From positions 124,001 to 188,000 of the forward strand of contig JAQJVL010000736.1 in assembly GCA_035578905.1 (NCBI GenBank): a DNA stretch of 64,000 nucleotides, given 5' to 3'. Under the pieces are notes generated by a model. It worked only from the letters and a program-made list of their open reading frames with translations, had not been told where the DNA came from and did not search any database. This stretch comes from Stictocephala bisonia. Taxonomy: Eukaryota; Arthropoda; Insecta; Hemiptera; Membracidae. Both the position numbers and the translations under genes were made by a program. This document shows positions 46,666 to 58,529 of this stretch, piece after piece; positions within the stretch are counted from its first letter, which is position 1, and the number at the start of each line of letters is the position of its first letter.

Positions 46666-48439
46666 ATCTTAAAGTAATAAAATATATTTTTGCTTCCTCA
46701 ACTGCAAGCACCATATAATTCTTTAATGTGTGGTATAACTCACACTAGCTAGTTCAACCCTATATCTCGAATTTTTTATGTTTGGGCTTCATGTTTGGGT
46801 TTCATGGCTGTTTTGAACATTTGATAGTTCCAAAACAGAGAGCTTTCGGAGAAAGTCCCATGACGTCGTTTTACAGTGGATAAATGTAATGAAACAAAAA
46901 TGCATGTTATTGTACGAAAATTTAGAAAAGAAACACTGATCTCGTCAAATTTCACCTGAACAATATCAGAGATGAGCTTCGTTTGTAGTTGTACGAACTA
47001 ACATTAGTGTTAGTATTAATATAGTGTATATAATATTATCGTGTCTTATTTTCCTACTGCAAATATTATAGTTTAATTATGACTGAGTATTTTCTTTAGT
47101 CAACATTTGTAGCCCATATATTTTCTAAATATTTATTTTTATGGTATATTATTTTTATTTATCATAAGACCCCGGTCATCAAGATTTGGGGGAATATGGA
47201 TTTTGAATGAGATTTATGAGTTTAAGGTTAATTAATATAACTTTAAATAATAGTAGTTAATATTTGACTACAATTTACATATATTTTCCCTAATTATGAA
47301 AATTAACAATGGTTCACATTTATCATCACAAAAACCATAAATGAAAAAGTATAAGAAATCGTTGTGAAGTAGAGTTTTAAATTTTAATCCAAATAAGAAT
47401 AAATTATAACAATTAATAATTAATATGAACTAACCTTATTTTAATAGTCATACTAAAAAGAAACATAAGCTTTTCAACTACTCTGATTGGCTTTTCCAGA
47501 ACAATCTAGGCTTGTAATAAAAAACTAAGATAATGAATATATTAATTGGCGTTCATTTAAAAATACACTTATATCTTTTTTACATCATATAATAGTCTGT
47601 TAGTCACTTACGATCCATGGAAGTATAAATATAAAATAGTTCTGTTAAATTACAAATATAAATATGTTTTTGTTTTCATAGAATTCCCTATATAACAATA
47701 TTTAATTTTCTTCGACTTACTGAAAGGCAAATTTTTTATCTAAGAATATAATTAGTTTATAAAATGTATATATTTTGTTATTACAATAAAATAATCATAA
47801 ATACCTTATAAAGTTATTGGAATGTTAATGTTCTTCATAGCAATGAATTATTTTACTTCCATTATAAGCCTAATAATGTTAATTACTATTGTTGTGTGGA
47901 CTTTACTTTTATTTTTTTAGCTCTCATACTATCTACAAAGGTTAGGATGTAGGCCTGTGGTGGTGAATATCGTATGGTTATTTTTCCTCTATAATATTAT
48001 ATTGTATACTTTTTTAATTAAAAAATTAAATTTATATAGTGTCCTTCAAATTTCGTTTTAAGATAAAACAATTATAAGGTAGGATTGCATTAATATAATG
48101 ACAAATGTATTCTTATATACTCCAATTAAACATAAAGATAAATCGTTTTTTCTAAAGATATTAAAAAAATCAGCGTTGATATTAAAACTTTTTACTTTTC
48201 CATCGTTACAGTTACAATATTTAGCCCTATAATGAAGCAATTATATAACTACTGTGCAATATAAGTGATGAGTACATCTTTTATGAATTAAAAATAATGT
48301 TATTTAGATTTAATGTAAATATAATTTTAAGATTTTAAGGTATGAGACTTTATTTTCAAAACTAATAGTATGGGTTAAGTATTAATTATGAGTCTATCGT
48401 ACAGACTACGCAATGTTAGTTTCATTATTTTATGGTTCG
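46666..48439. other. AT-rich intergenic DNA containing one SINE-B scrap
   Basis: Besides the SINE-B tail fragment at 47160-47225, nothing recognised. Confidence 0.5.
47160..47225 (-). mobile_element. SINE-B 3' tail fragment, minus strand
   Basis: Reads on the minus strand CTCATTCAAAATCCATATTC, CCCCAAATCTTGATGACCGG and GGTCTTAT, matching the SINE-B 3' end. Confidence 0.6.
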
Positions 48440-48625
48440 GATTCCACATAACGCTGTAGGTCCCTTAATTGCATTAGCTATTGGGCTATTAATAAATAGC
48501 TGTTTCTAAAGGACAGTCGACCCTAGTTAGGAACAATGACTACACTCATTCATCTACACTCATAATTTATTCGCCACTAATATTCGCCCATTTCTTGACG
48601 ATTGTCGTCGTAATAATTAATAAAG
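48440..48625 (+). mobile_element. SINE-B copy, plus strand (head missing)
   Basis: ATTCCACATAACGCTGTAGG, GGTCCCTTAATTGCATTAGC, GGGCTATTAATAAATAG, AGTCGACCCTAGTTAGG, 'CAATGACTACACTCATTC' and TTCTTGACGATTGTCGTCG match the SINE-B body. The GCTGTAGGTCCCTTA segment is shared with the 57956-58365 copy, so the family body includes it. Confidence 0.75.
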
Positions 48626-50814
48626 AGTTATATTAATTATTAAGAAGCATAATTGTCATTACTTACCTCATTTTCATCTTGGATCTATAAATAACACCAT
48701 ACAAAATTATGTTCATTTATCAGAGATTTACCAAACAAAAGTACAGCTTTATCAGTTTGACCTTAGAATACCGAAAAATTTAAAATTATAAGAATGTATA
48801 AAACTCAAATACTAATAACTGACTGATCAAAGTTCTTCGAAAACTATAAGGCTATGGAACATTAAACTTGGTGAAAATATTGTTTATAAGCTCTAAATGC
48901 GTCCAAAAAATAGATGTTATTTATTTATTAATATCTTTGCATTTACAATATATTTTTCTTTAATAGTTATCTTATTTAACCCTTTAGCTTAAAGCTAACT
49001 GAGAGATAAACTAGTTATATTAACTACATTTCTAGGAATAATAATATATACAAAAAAAAGTATAACAACCAACATTGAAATATTGTATGGTTACAAATAA
49101 ATATAAAAATTATAAATATTTTTTTAAAATTATAATTTATAGTAAATTATAAATTCAAAATATAAGTTTTAATTTTTTATGATGTTTGTTTTACAAGTTA
49201 TTTTCTTGCTATAAGTAATTTGTTTTTAAATATTACAATCATATTCTTTTTTATGTTTTGTTGATGGGAGATATAAATAATTTAGAAGAAAAAAAAGAAA
49301 ACAGACATTTCAAAATATCAATATGTAAAATAAGATGTGTATCAGATATAAATGAATGATCTATCTATATAATAACAAAGAAAATATATACGAGTTACTT
49401 TTGTACATTTACGCCTACTGAAACAATAAAATATAAGATAATTAACACACAAAAAAGATTTAATAGAATAATTGTTGGCCTATATAACAACGATAACAAA
49501 CCAAATTGTATAGTAAGACTAACAAAGCTTAATTAGTATTATAAACATAAAAATAAACCAATAGCCATAAATAATATTATAAATTAGCAGAAACAAACAA
49601 GCTATCGTATAAACCTTTAACGGACATTTCGGGTAAGATTAGCAAATGTTGCGCAATGTTTTATATTGGTAAGATTATGTTACATGTTATGAGTCATAGG
49701 GCAGGACCCGGCTGGTAGGGGCAAGTTTATTTTCAAGTGACAGTAGAGAAAATAATGTTTACTGATACTGTACTTGCAATGTTTTGAGAAATATAACCTA
49801 ATTATTTTAGATATAGAAAATATTATTTTAATGAATAAGAGATGAAAAAATGGATATTTCATAATTAACCAGTGATAAAAGGGTATAAACTTGTCTCTAG
49901 TTATTAATTAGGTTTTTGTTGGATTACCTCTTTTAAGGAAAGTAAGTTATTTATCTGAAAAAAATATGTTTTTTAATTTGTTGAAATTTTAATTTGTTTT
50001 GGTTTTGAAGGGTTTGTAAATCTATAGGTAAAGAATTAAGTAAACGTGATATTTTATATTGTATTGTTCATTTTCCATAGTTATTCGAATACCTCTGAAT
50101 TACAAACTGCCTGTACCTCAGATTATATTCTTCATTAGGAATAATTCTTAGCTCAGGTAATAATGTAGATAATTAACAAATGAATAACGCCAAACAAGAA
50201 CCTTGGTTACCGTTCACTATACGAATAAGAGGTCCTCGGCTGGTGCAACTTGACGTATTGATTATTTGCAAACAAAGTAAAGAAAAATAACAATATAACA
50301 TGAGAAAAGTGGAACGAGAATAGCAAGTGACAGGATTTACACGAAGCGTGCAGGGGTGTCTTGTAGTTTTATAATAAAACATTGAAATAAAAGTACAGTT
50401 CATCCTAGAGGAACTATAAATATGTTTTTATAGAACTGAGATTGCTGAGAGATGTAGACTCTCTAAGGAATTTACCTAGATGCCATACTACGGTCAGTTA
50501 GGTTACGTAAAGATAGGCATAGAGAGTTGAGAAAACATAATTAGAAATAGAGACTACTTTCGTATGGCCGGTATAAGCGTATCAATTTCGAACGCTCAGT
50601 GGCCGTTAGAAACTGATTAAAACTAATGATCTGCTTTATAAAACTGTTTTATAATTCTTACATTAACCTTAATGATTTGGGACAGGGATGTAAAAGGTAT
50701 GACAAGGTGTTGGCCCTACTAGCCCCAGGGTAAACTTAACAACTAACTACTTGACACACTAACTCAGCGCACTATTGGACATAACCTTTCATACTTTCTT
50801 CTTTATGAGTTGAG
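48626..50814. other. AT-rich DNA with a dispersed-repeat copy
   Basis: Apart from the dispersed repeat at 48818-48905, no feature was identified. Open frames at 49680-49862 and 50173-50403 (-) are unrecognised. Confidence 0.5.
48818..48905 (+). repeat. Dispersed repeat copy (pairs with 41690-41785)
   Basis: GTTCTTCGAAAACTATAAGG, CATTAAACTTGGTG and TTTATAAGCTCTAAATGCGT match the other copy in order and spacing. Confidence 0.7.
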
Positions 50815-51115
50815 TTAGATTAAGGTAGGTAGGTTAGGTCAAGTTAAGTTAATTTAGGTGATTTTAGGTTCAGTTAGATTAGATTACACTAGTTAGGTTA
50901 GCCTCTGTAAATTTAGATTAATTAAGGTAGGTTAAAGTTAGGTTAGGTTATTCTAGGTTAAGTTAGGTTGTTAAGTAGGCCAAGTTTGGTTAGGTTAATC
51001 TAAGTAAGGTAAAGTAAAGTTTACAGTATAAGTTAGGTTAGATAATGTTAGTTTAGGTAAGGTTATGTTAAATTAGGTCAGGTTAAGTTAGGTTATGTCA
51101 AGTTATTTACTATTA
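50815..51115 (+). repeat. Degenerate GGTTA/TTAGG telomere-like repeat
   Basis: About 300 bp built from GGTTA, GTTAG and AAGTTAGGTT words, including perfect runs such as GTTAGGTTAGGTT near 50940. TTAGG is the usual insect telomere repeat, so this looks like an old interstitial telomere-like array that has decayed. An unrelated G/T-rich simple repeat is possible. Confidence 0.6.
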
Positions 51116-54100
51116 GATACTGAACTCACAGATTGGCGTCAGTATGATAATTGAAGTATCCTAACATTGGTATGACAGGCATGATATCAATCTAGTACCG
51201 GTAGAGAACTTGGTATTAACATTGGTGTTAATTTCAATTTTCTAATAATATGTACTACATAATTTTTCCTAAAATATGTATTGTTAAGTTTGCCTTCTGA
51301 AAAGATCATAACCTCAAACAATGGCCAAGTCAATAACAGGCCAAGATTGTATTGATACATCAAATAGTGAAGAGTATCTCCAGGTTATTGGTCCACAAAG
51401 AACAGATTAATCCTGGGCCTTTTGAGCAAAAGGTTAATATCTCAATTTAAACATTTATCAATAACAGCTTCTGTTATATTTCTGATAAGATAAATAGTAT
51501 ATTTGAAACGTATGTTTAAAAAACATATCGACTAAATAAAACCGGATATGATGTTAATGTTTGGGACTTATTTAAATTAATATTACAAATATAAAAAAAT
51601 AATCTAGAAAAATCGGAAATTAATATTCAACAATTAAACAAAAAATGTGTGAACAATTTTAAAAGAAAGTTACATGAATGTGGAAAAACATTTAGTATAA
51701 TAATTATAGATTCGTTCATCTTCACAAACTTAAAAAAAGCAAGTTTATTTATCATTCAAAATTTTCAACAACTTAAAATAATCTCCTTGTATATTCCTAA
51801 GCATTACTGAACTTGCACATATTTAAGAATAATCTGTAGTGTAATAACTGATTGATGATGAATGAAATTGATACAAAACTATCTAAAAATCTTTCGATTA
51901 AATTGTAAAAAATATTCAAAATTGACTGTTTTGTGTCCATTACAATCGGAAGATATTTCAACGCGATAATACCAATCTAGTAGAGACTGCTCTCCTTAAA
52001 TATCCTTAATACCAAGGGCATGGACTACAGCACTACGTCCTAGTGTGAAATCAATGGTTAAAATTACATATATAATGATGGATACAATGTCATAATAAAT
52101 AACTATTTTCATAATTAAATATAATCCAAATGTTATTTTTGGTTATGTTTTCCTTTAACCAACGGTAGCTCTTAGAATAGAAACAGGTACGATTTCCATA
52201 CAGTACAAGTTAGGTTATTTATTTTATGTAGTTGTGAGTCCAAGTTAAGATATAAGTTTAACAAAATACGAAGTATGGAAAATGTTGGTTATGATTTTAA
52301 TATTATAACTTAAATAAAAAAAAGAAGATAATTGTTTTCACTTGCAAAACATCACGTATGTAGTTTTTTGCTTTAGAATAAAAACAGGAGCTTTGTTTTT
52401 TGCACAGCTCGAAGCCTCAAACATTTTACAATAACAACTCCCCTGGGAGCAAAACATATGTAGATACTCGCTTTTTACTTGAATGTCGGTCTTTGGAAGA
52501 GTTAACAACAATATTGTTCATTTACTGGATATATTTAAAACCACGTTCATTTAAATTAAGCATCACTACTAATGTGAGGTGACCTTAAATGTCCTCATTA
52601 GAATAGTAAATAGTCTTTCAAGAAGTAAAAGTGTGGGTGATAAGTAGAGGAGTGAAAGGACTTATTTTCTTGTTGTCTGGAGTGGAAATGGATTATTTAT
52701 ATACACTCTTTCATACATCTTATAAATAATTATGCATGCATTTTGCGCAATACAATGCATTTGAGCAATAAAGTGCTGTTAGAATTTATTCCTATACATA
52801 AAAATAAAGTATGTAAATATGTAATAGAAATATATTATTGTATGTTTTCCAAAAATGCACTGTTCATTCATGAGACAACTATCTCAGTTAAGATAGAAGT
52901 TGTAAAACATAATACAAAACTACTGTTCATTTTTATGACACAAATTAATGTGATCATTTTTTCATAAACAATATATACAGTTAATCTTTATAAACAGTAA
53001 GAGTTTATGATGTTATAAAATGTGAGGTAAAATATGAATCCATATTTACCCACGTATTTATTACAGGTTCATAAAATATAAAGGAATATATAATGAAATG
53101 TAGATGATATGTTTAAAAAAGAATTCAGGATTTTATGAAATTGAAATAGTGCTAAAATAAAAAATTAAATAGATTTTTACAACGAACATATACGTAATGG
53201 CACCAAGTATAACACAAATTGCCAATTAAATAAAACGCCTTGAGTAAAAAGTTTTATTATAAGGTTAATCATACCGTGATAGGTAAAGGAACCGGAACAA
53301 CCTGGTCAGTGAAAGAAGAAAGCTTAATTCAAAAGAAAGTGTGGGTACGTAGAAGATCCAAGTCGTCAAAAAATTGTTTATTGTAATTGGCGTGGTTTGA
53401 ATCGGGTCCATACTAAATAAATAATAATAAATGACTTCTTAATTGGAATATTATCTGAGGGAAGAAGTAAAAGACAAATAAACGTTACATGAAACTAATT
53501 TATTTTAATGAAAGTGCAGATAATAATAATAACCATAGTATAATTGATCTGGTAAAGTTAAACTCAAACTAATTGGCGTGAAGAGGGGAGAGAATGTTTA
53601 CTTCTCTCACAACAATATCATTCCAGTTGCATTAAGATGCAAAGTACAGTTCAGTACAACAAATATTAAACCAATTATGGTAAAATAGTTTAACCATGGT
53701 TAGAACAAATTTGACTATGTTGTTGAAACTGGCAATTACTCTATCATTTAAAATCATTAAGAATACAGCAATACAACTCAATTTATTAAACAACAAAAAG
53801 AAAATCCAATATAAATACTGTGGCAAGTGGGATCATTGTTGTTGTGACAGATCCATGATTCTAGTAGTGACTGTACTAAGAAAAAATTACAGTGCGTGGT
53901 GGGGGAAAAAATCTGTCGGGCATGCGTACAATTTGTAGGCCATCAACCATGAGTCGGATAATAGCCTAGTGTTTTCGAAGGTTTCAAAGTACTGTTTCTG
54001 GTTCATTTTGTTCCTCTATATATTAGTTCCTGTTTTTACCGTTGAGTTGAGTAGCACTGCAATAGTCGACTGTTTACTCGTCTATCGTCATGTCGTTTGA

Positions 54101-54738
54101 AGATAACATTTAGTTTAACGTTTTATTTGTATTTAAGTGTAAATTGTGTGTTATAAACTTTGTAATTATAGTTTTAATATATCTATTTTGTAAATAAAAA
54201 AATAGATAACATTGTTATTAGTAGGAAATTGATAGTGTCATACATGCCAATGACGAGAGCAGTTAGGTGACTATGTCGTGTCTACTCAATTAACAAAATT
54301 GGAAAAATGTATTTGAAATGGGTCAAGATTTTTACGAGACATACTTTTTATTCTGTGGAAATTACATTTTTTCCAGAACACTTTTAATAACCATTGTAGT
54401 AACGTTTAGTATTATTCACGTATTTTCTTTTTTGTAAACGATTTTACTGCCATAGTTATTTAGAATTAGACAAGTTCCTCTTGAATAGACTTTGAACATA
54501 GACTCTCTTGAATAGAGTTTTGTTCAAGTGATCTTGAACATGATTTTTAAAACTATTTAGTTATATGAATATGTTTTTCGAAATATGACGAAAACCACTT
54601 TCGTAATAGTATATTTCATAACAAGAGTGGAAAGTGGGGTTTTACATGTTCGAGACCATATGTTTGAAGTGCGAGACTTGTCGAGCACTTCAATTGGTCG
54701 AGAACATACAAAACACTTTCACTCGAGTTTTGAACGAT
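51116..54738. other. AT-rich intergenic DNA
   Basis: A 29-codon ORF at 51321-51410 (MAKSITGQDCIDTSNSEE...) and frames at 52400-52582, 52743-52967 and 53696-53938 have no recognisable features. A B-box-like GGTTTGAATCGGG followed by an A/T tail is at about 53395-53425 without an A box. Confidence 0.45.
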
Positions 54739-54913
54739 ACTTTTCACTACACTACGGAATAAAAACATGTGTTGTTGACTGTGGAAAATGTTCGGTTGTA
54801 AACAATGTTACTTTCGGTAGTAAACAATAGACAGCTGTTGAAAATATGTTGTTTCGTAGGCTGTAAACACATAACGAAAACAGCTAAACTCATAGTAGTG
54901 TAGTGAAAAAAGT
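54739..54913. mobile_element. Possible MITE remnant with 15-bp inverted ends
   Basis: ACTTTTCACTACACTAC (54739-54755) and GTAGTGTAGTGAAAAAAGT (54895-54913) are inverted repeats bounding a 175-bp interval without coding potential. The flanks show no clear target duplication, so class is unknown. Confidence 0.35.
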
Positions 54914-55399
54914 TTACTGTCGACCATTCAATCATTGTTAACTCAAACTATTGAGAATAAAAAATTTAATTCGCATATATCTTCACTGGAGGCACCCAAA
55001 TTTGAGTAAATCTTTATTGTTGTAAAGTATATATTAAGTATAGTCATGTTTGGTTATGTTAGGTTGGGTTTCTGAAAACTGCTTTAATTGTGAAAATAAT
55101 AATTGTTTCACAAAACTCATTAAATACACATGTGTAGCGTTAAACGTACATTGAATGAACCTTTATTCGAAAATAACAATTTAAAATAGTTTTTTATTTT
55201 ATTTTTGAAACCTTGAAGTGTGAATTTCCTGGCAAAATTAAGTTTTCTGCTTGATGACGTGTAGTCTATATATTTATTTCAAAAACTCAATTTCAACCAC
55301 TTTGAAATAGTAAATTTTACATATTTGTATAATATATATTTTATACGAGCAGCATCTGCACTTTTACCAATAATAATCATATTTGTAATGTTAGACCAT
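54914..55399. other. AT-rich DNA upstream of LINE fragment
   Basis: Nothing recognised. Confidence 0.5.
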
Positions 55400-56075
55400 A
55401 TTGGACTGTATTCTTCAGAAATCCAGCTAAACAAAGGTTAAAAAAATGTACATAATCATCTATTGTTTTTCTATGACATTTTCAAATACCTTGATTCCAA
55501 ACACCATCTAAAACGATATTATCTTGAACTTCAAAAACAATTTAAGTTATTTATTCTGTCTTCAAAAGCACAAAGAGTTCTGGACCACCTGAATTCCTCC
55601 AAAAATAAGATCAAGGGGGTACGGGAGGTGATTAATGACTTGAGACCTGAACATTCTTGCAAACTATTTAAACAAATACATGTGGAAAATGATCTTAACA
55701 AATCGATCATCGATCCACAAATGGTTGCCAACCATTTCAACACTTTCTTTACCGATATTGATGACCGATTAGGTATCAATAAATCTACGCCACCTTCCAT
55801 TACTACAAATCGGGTGACTCATTATTTCTTTATATCGCCTACTACAGAAGAGGAAGTAGTAAGAGTAATAGCATCTGTGTCTTCTAGCTTTTCTTCGGGT
55901 GTTGATGGAGTGTCATCAAATATATTGAAAAAATTCATAAAAGAATTTGCTTCTCCCCTGACACACCTAGTTAATGCTTCGTTCACCTCTGGTTTTTTCC
56001 ATCTTCTTTAAAATATGCAATTATAACACCTATTCATAAAACTGGTGATCAAACTGACTGTGTAAACTATCCAAA
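55400..56075 (+). pseudogene. LINE (CR1/Jockey-like) ORF2 fragment: linker and start of reverse transcriptase
   Basis: A 182-codon frame (55463-56011) shows the region before the RT domain (AQRVLDHLNSSKNKIKGVR, EVINDLRPEHS), then MVANHFNTFFTDIDDRLG, then the RT entry segment SSFSSGVDGVSSNILKKF and ASPLTHLVNASFTSGFF. After a one-base frameshift at about 56003 the reading continues FFPSSLKYAIITPIHKTGDQ and CVNYPKTVLL, the expected 'FP..LK.A.I.PI.K.G....C.NYRP' motif. A further segment upstream (RNPAKQRLKKMY) lies in another frame. The RT catalytic core is missing after about 56075, where sequence becomes unrelated. A truncated, frameshifted, non-functional copy. Confidence 0.88.
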
Positions 56076-56954
56076 AACTGTCCTTCTCTGTTCTCCATTT
56101 TTATTTCTCTCAACCTCCTCACCTTATTACAGCCTCTTTAATATTTCTCTTTTATATTTTAATTGTTTAAATTCAAAGTGTATATAATCTCACTTTTATT
56201 CATATAAATTAAATGTTGTAACAACCTCAATTATATTTACCAACCCTTTATTCTGTATCAATAAAGTATCCAGCGTGTGGCCTGTAGTAGCCTATAAACG
56301 TTTGGTCTGGCCAGACAGAAGAAAAAAGCCTATTATAACTGTGTACGATAAAACAAAACTGTTATACTGAAATTAATTAATTGTATTATCATTACTACAA
56401 TTTTTATAGTCATTTAACATCCATTTCCATCCACTGTACATCTGTAGACTAATAAAAACACACTCATATTCCACCTAGGCCTACTTTCTTTTCTTATTCC
56501 TGATTTTGTCAGGTGGTCCTCTATTTCACACCCTAATTATAACAGTAAGCACATTCTATGTATGTGTTTTATATTTTAATATAGTTTTCAAGCCGTTGTT
56601 TTTAAACAAATAAAATTGCGATGTTTTAAACAATTTTAATTATCAGGTAATTAGAAAAGTAAATTTATTTAGCAGTGATTTTTATTTAAATCAATAGTTC
56701 AAAACAGTTATAATATATTGGTTTTCAGATATTGGAATTGGAGTATCTTTTCAGAAAATGTTACAGATGTAAGTGTATGATAGAAGTTAATTATATATTT
56801 TAATGATATTAATATAAATATATTGTTTTTTGGTATGGTATAGCTATATATTTATATATACATGCCTAAATATCTGCTGTACTTGTTTTATGGAACCAAA
56901 CATCACGTAAAACAGGGAAAACTTGAAATGGATGTAATTAAGCTGATCTTCCCT
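56076..56954. other. AT-rich DNA
   Basis: No feature seen beyond an AATAAA-like word at about 56262. Confidence 0.5.
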
Positions 56955-57955
56955 TTATTATCATATATTTCAATACTGAACAATAATTGTCTTTAAATAG
57001 ATATTACACCATAACAGTCTTTATTATTATTTATTTCAATACAGAACAATAATTGTCTTTAAACAGATATCACACCATAACAGTCTTTATTATTATTTAT
57101 TTCAATTCTGAACAATAATTGTCTTTAAACAGATATTACACCATAACAGTCTTTATTGTTATTTATTTCAATACTGAACAATAATTGTCTTTAAACAGAT
57201 ATTACACCATAACAGTCTTTACGATTATTTATTTCAATACTGAACAATAATTGTCTTTAAACAGATATTACATCATAACAGTCTTTATTGTTATTTATTT
57301 TAATACTGAACAATAATTGTCTTTAAACAGATATTACACCATAACAGTCTTTATTATTATTTATTTCAATACTGAACAATAATTGTCTTTAAACAGATAC
57401 TACACCATAACAGTCTTTACGATTATTTATTTCAATACTGAACAATAATTGTCTTTAAACAGATATTACACCATAACAGTCTTTATTATTATTTATTTCA
57501 ATACTGAACAATAATTGTCTTTAAACAGATATTACACCATAACAGTCTTTATTATTATTTATTTCAATACTGAACAATAATTGTCTTTAAACAGATATTA
57601 CACCATAACAGTCTGTATTATTATTTATTTCAATACTTAACAATAATTGTCTTTAAACAGATATTACATCATAACAGTCTTTATTATTATTTATTTTAAT
57701 ACTGAACAATAATTGTCTTTAAACAGATATTACACCATAACAGTCTTTATTATTATTTATTTCAATACTGAACAATAATTGTCTTTAAACAGATACTACA
57801 CCATAACAGTCTTTACGATTATTTATTTCAATACTGAACAATAATTTTCTTTAAACAGATATTACACCATAACAGTCTTTATTATTATATATTTCAATAC
57901 TGAACAATAATTGTCTTTAAACAGATATTACACCATAACAGTCTTTATTATTATT
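56955..57955. repeat. 66-bp minisatellite, about 15 units
   Basis: CCATAACAGTCTTTATTATT and CTGAACAATAATTGTCTTTA recur every 66 bp (ATAACAGTC at 57011, 57077, 57143 and onward). Variant marks (TACATC with TTTTAATAC, then a standard unit, then TACTACACC with TTACGATT) occur in units 5-7 and again in units 11-13, a six-unit (396-bp) higher-order spacing. The array abuts the A/T tail of the SINE-B copy at 57956. Confidence 0.95.
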
Positions 57956-58365
57956 TATTTCTATGACGCCTATCGTAGATATGTGGGTGAATTAGGATTT
58001 CGAATGAGTGTGATGAGTGTAGATGAACGAGTGATGTCGTTGTTACTATCCGAGTTCGACTTAGGTCAGAAAGGACTATGTATTAATAGCCCTAGAGCCA
58101 GGGCAACTAAGGGACCTACAGCTTTACGTGGAATATCAGGTAACTGACAAGTCTGACACTTAGTGCTCTTTCCAACAAAACATCCAAACATTGACTACCA
58201 TCCAACATGGACACCCCAGTCTTCTCACGTAATGTCCATGTGAGAACCATTGAGTGGACGCCATGTCGGTTTTAAGAGAACAGAACAAAAAAGCTTTCGC
58301 CTACATTCTCCCAAAAACTTTGCCCCCAAGTAGCTGGATTACAGCACTGCGCCACCAGTGCCGAC
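57956..58365 (-). mobile_element. SINE-B copy with 7SL-RNA-like head, minus strand
   Basis: Read on the minus strand, the element starts at 58365 with a 7SL Alu-domain-like head (see 58321-58365). It continues through about 170 nt of unique middle sequence, then the SINE-B body (GATATTCCACGTAAAGCTG, TAGGGCTATTAATACATAG, TCATCTACACTCATCACAC, TTCGAAATCC) and ends ...ATAGGCGTCATAGAAATAAATAAT. It is the longest SINE-B copy here. A 78-codon plus-strand frame across it is an artefact. The head differs completely from the tRNA-like head of the copy at 16103. Confidence 0.75.
58321..58365 (-). ncRNA. 7SL (SRP) RNA Alu-domain-like head of a SINE
   Basis: On the minus strand this reads GTCGG, then CACTGGTGGCGCAGTG, then CTGTAATCCAGCTACTTGG, then GGGCA. 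The 5' domain of 7SL RNA and Alu has GCGGUGGCGCG, CCUGUA(A/G)UCC and CAGCUACU(C)GGGAGGC in the same order and spacing. The loop GGTGGCGC is closed here by GCACT/AGTGC, a stem different in bases from the mammalian one but still fully paired, which argues for structural conservation rather than chance. It is part of the SINE, not an SRP RNA gene: the S-domain is absent. Confidence 0.6.
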
Positions 58366-58529
58366 TTAATTAAGTGCTAAAGTACTTTCCTCTGAGGGCA
58401 CAAGAAATAAAAAAAACCCATATAGGTAAATATATATTATATCTACCAGCGTGTGTTAATCTTAAACCTAATGTTTATTTAGAGTAACAATTTAAATGTT
58501 AACGATGAGAATGATAACATTTGTTAAAG
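58366..58529. other. Short unannotated spacer
   Basis: Nothing recognised. Confidence 0.5.

Noticed and set aside
57911..58147. 78-codon ORF
   Set aside because: Antisense reading through the SINE-B body and the minisatellite edge.
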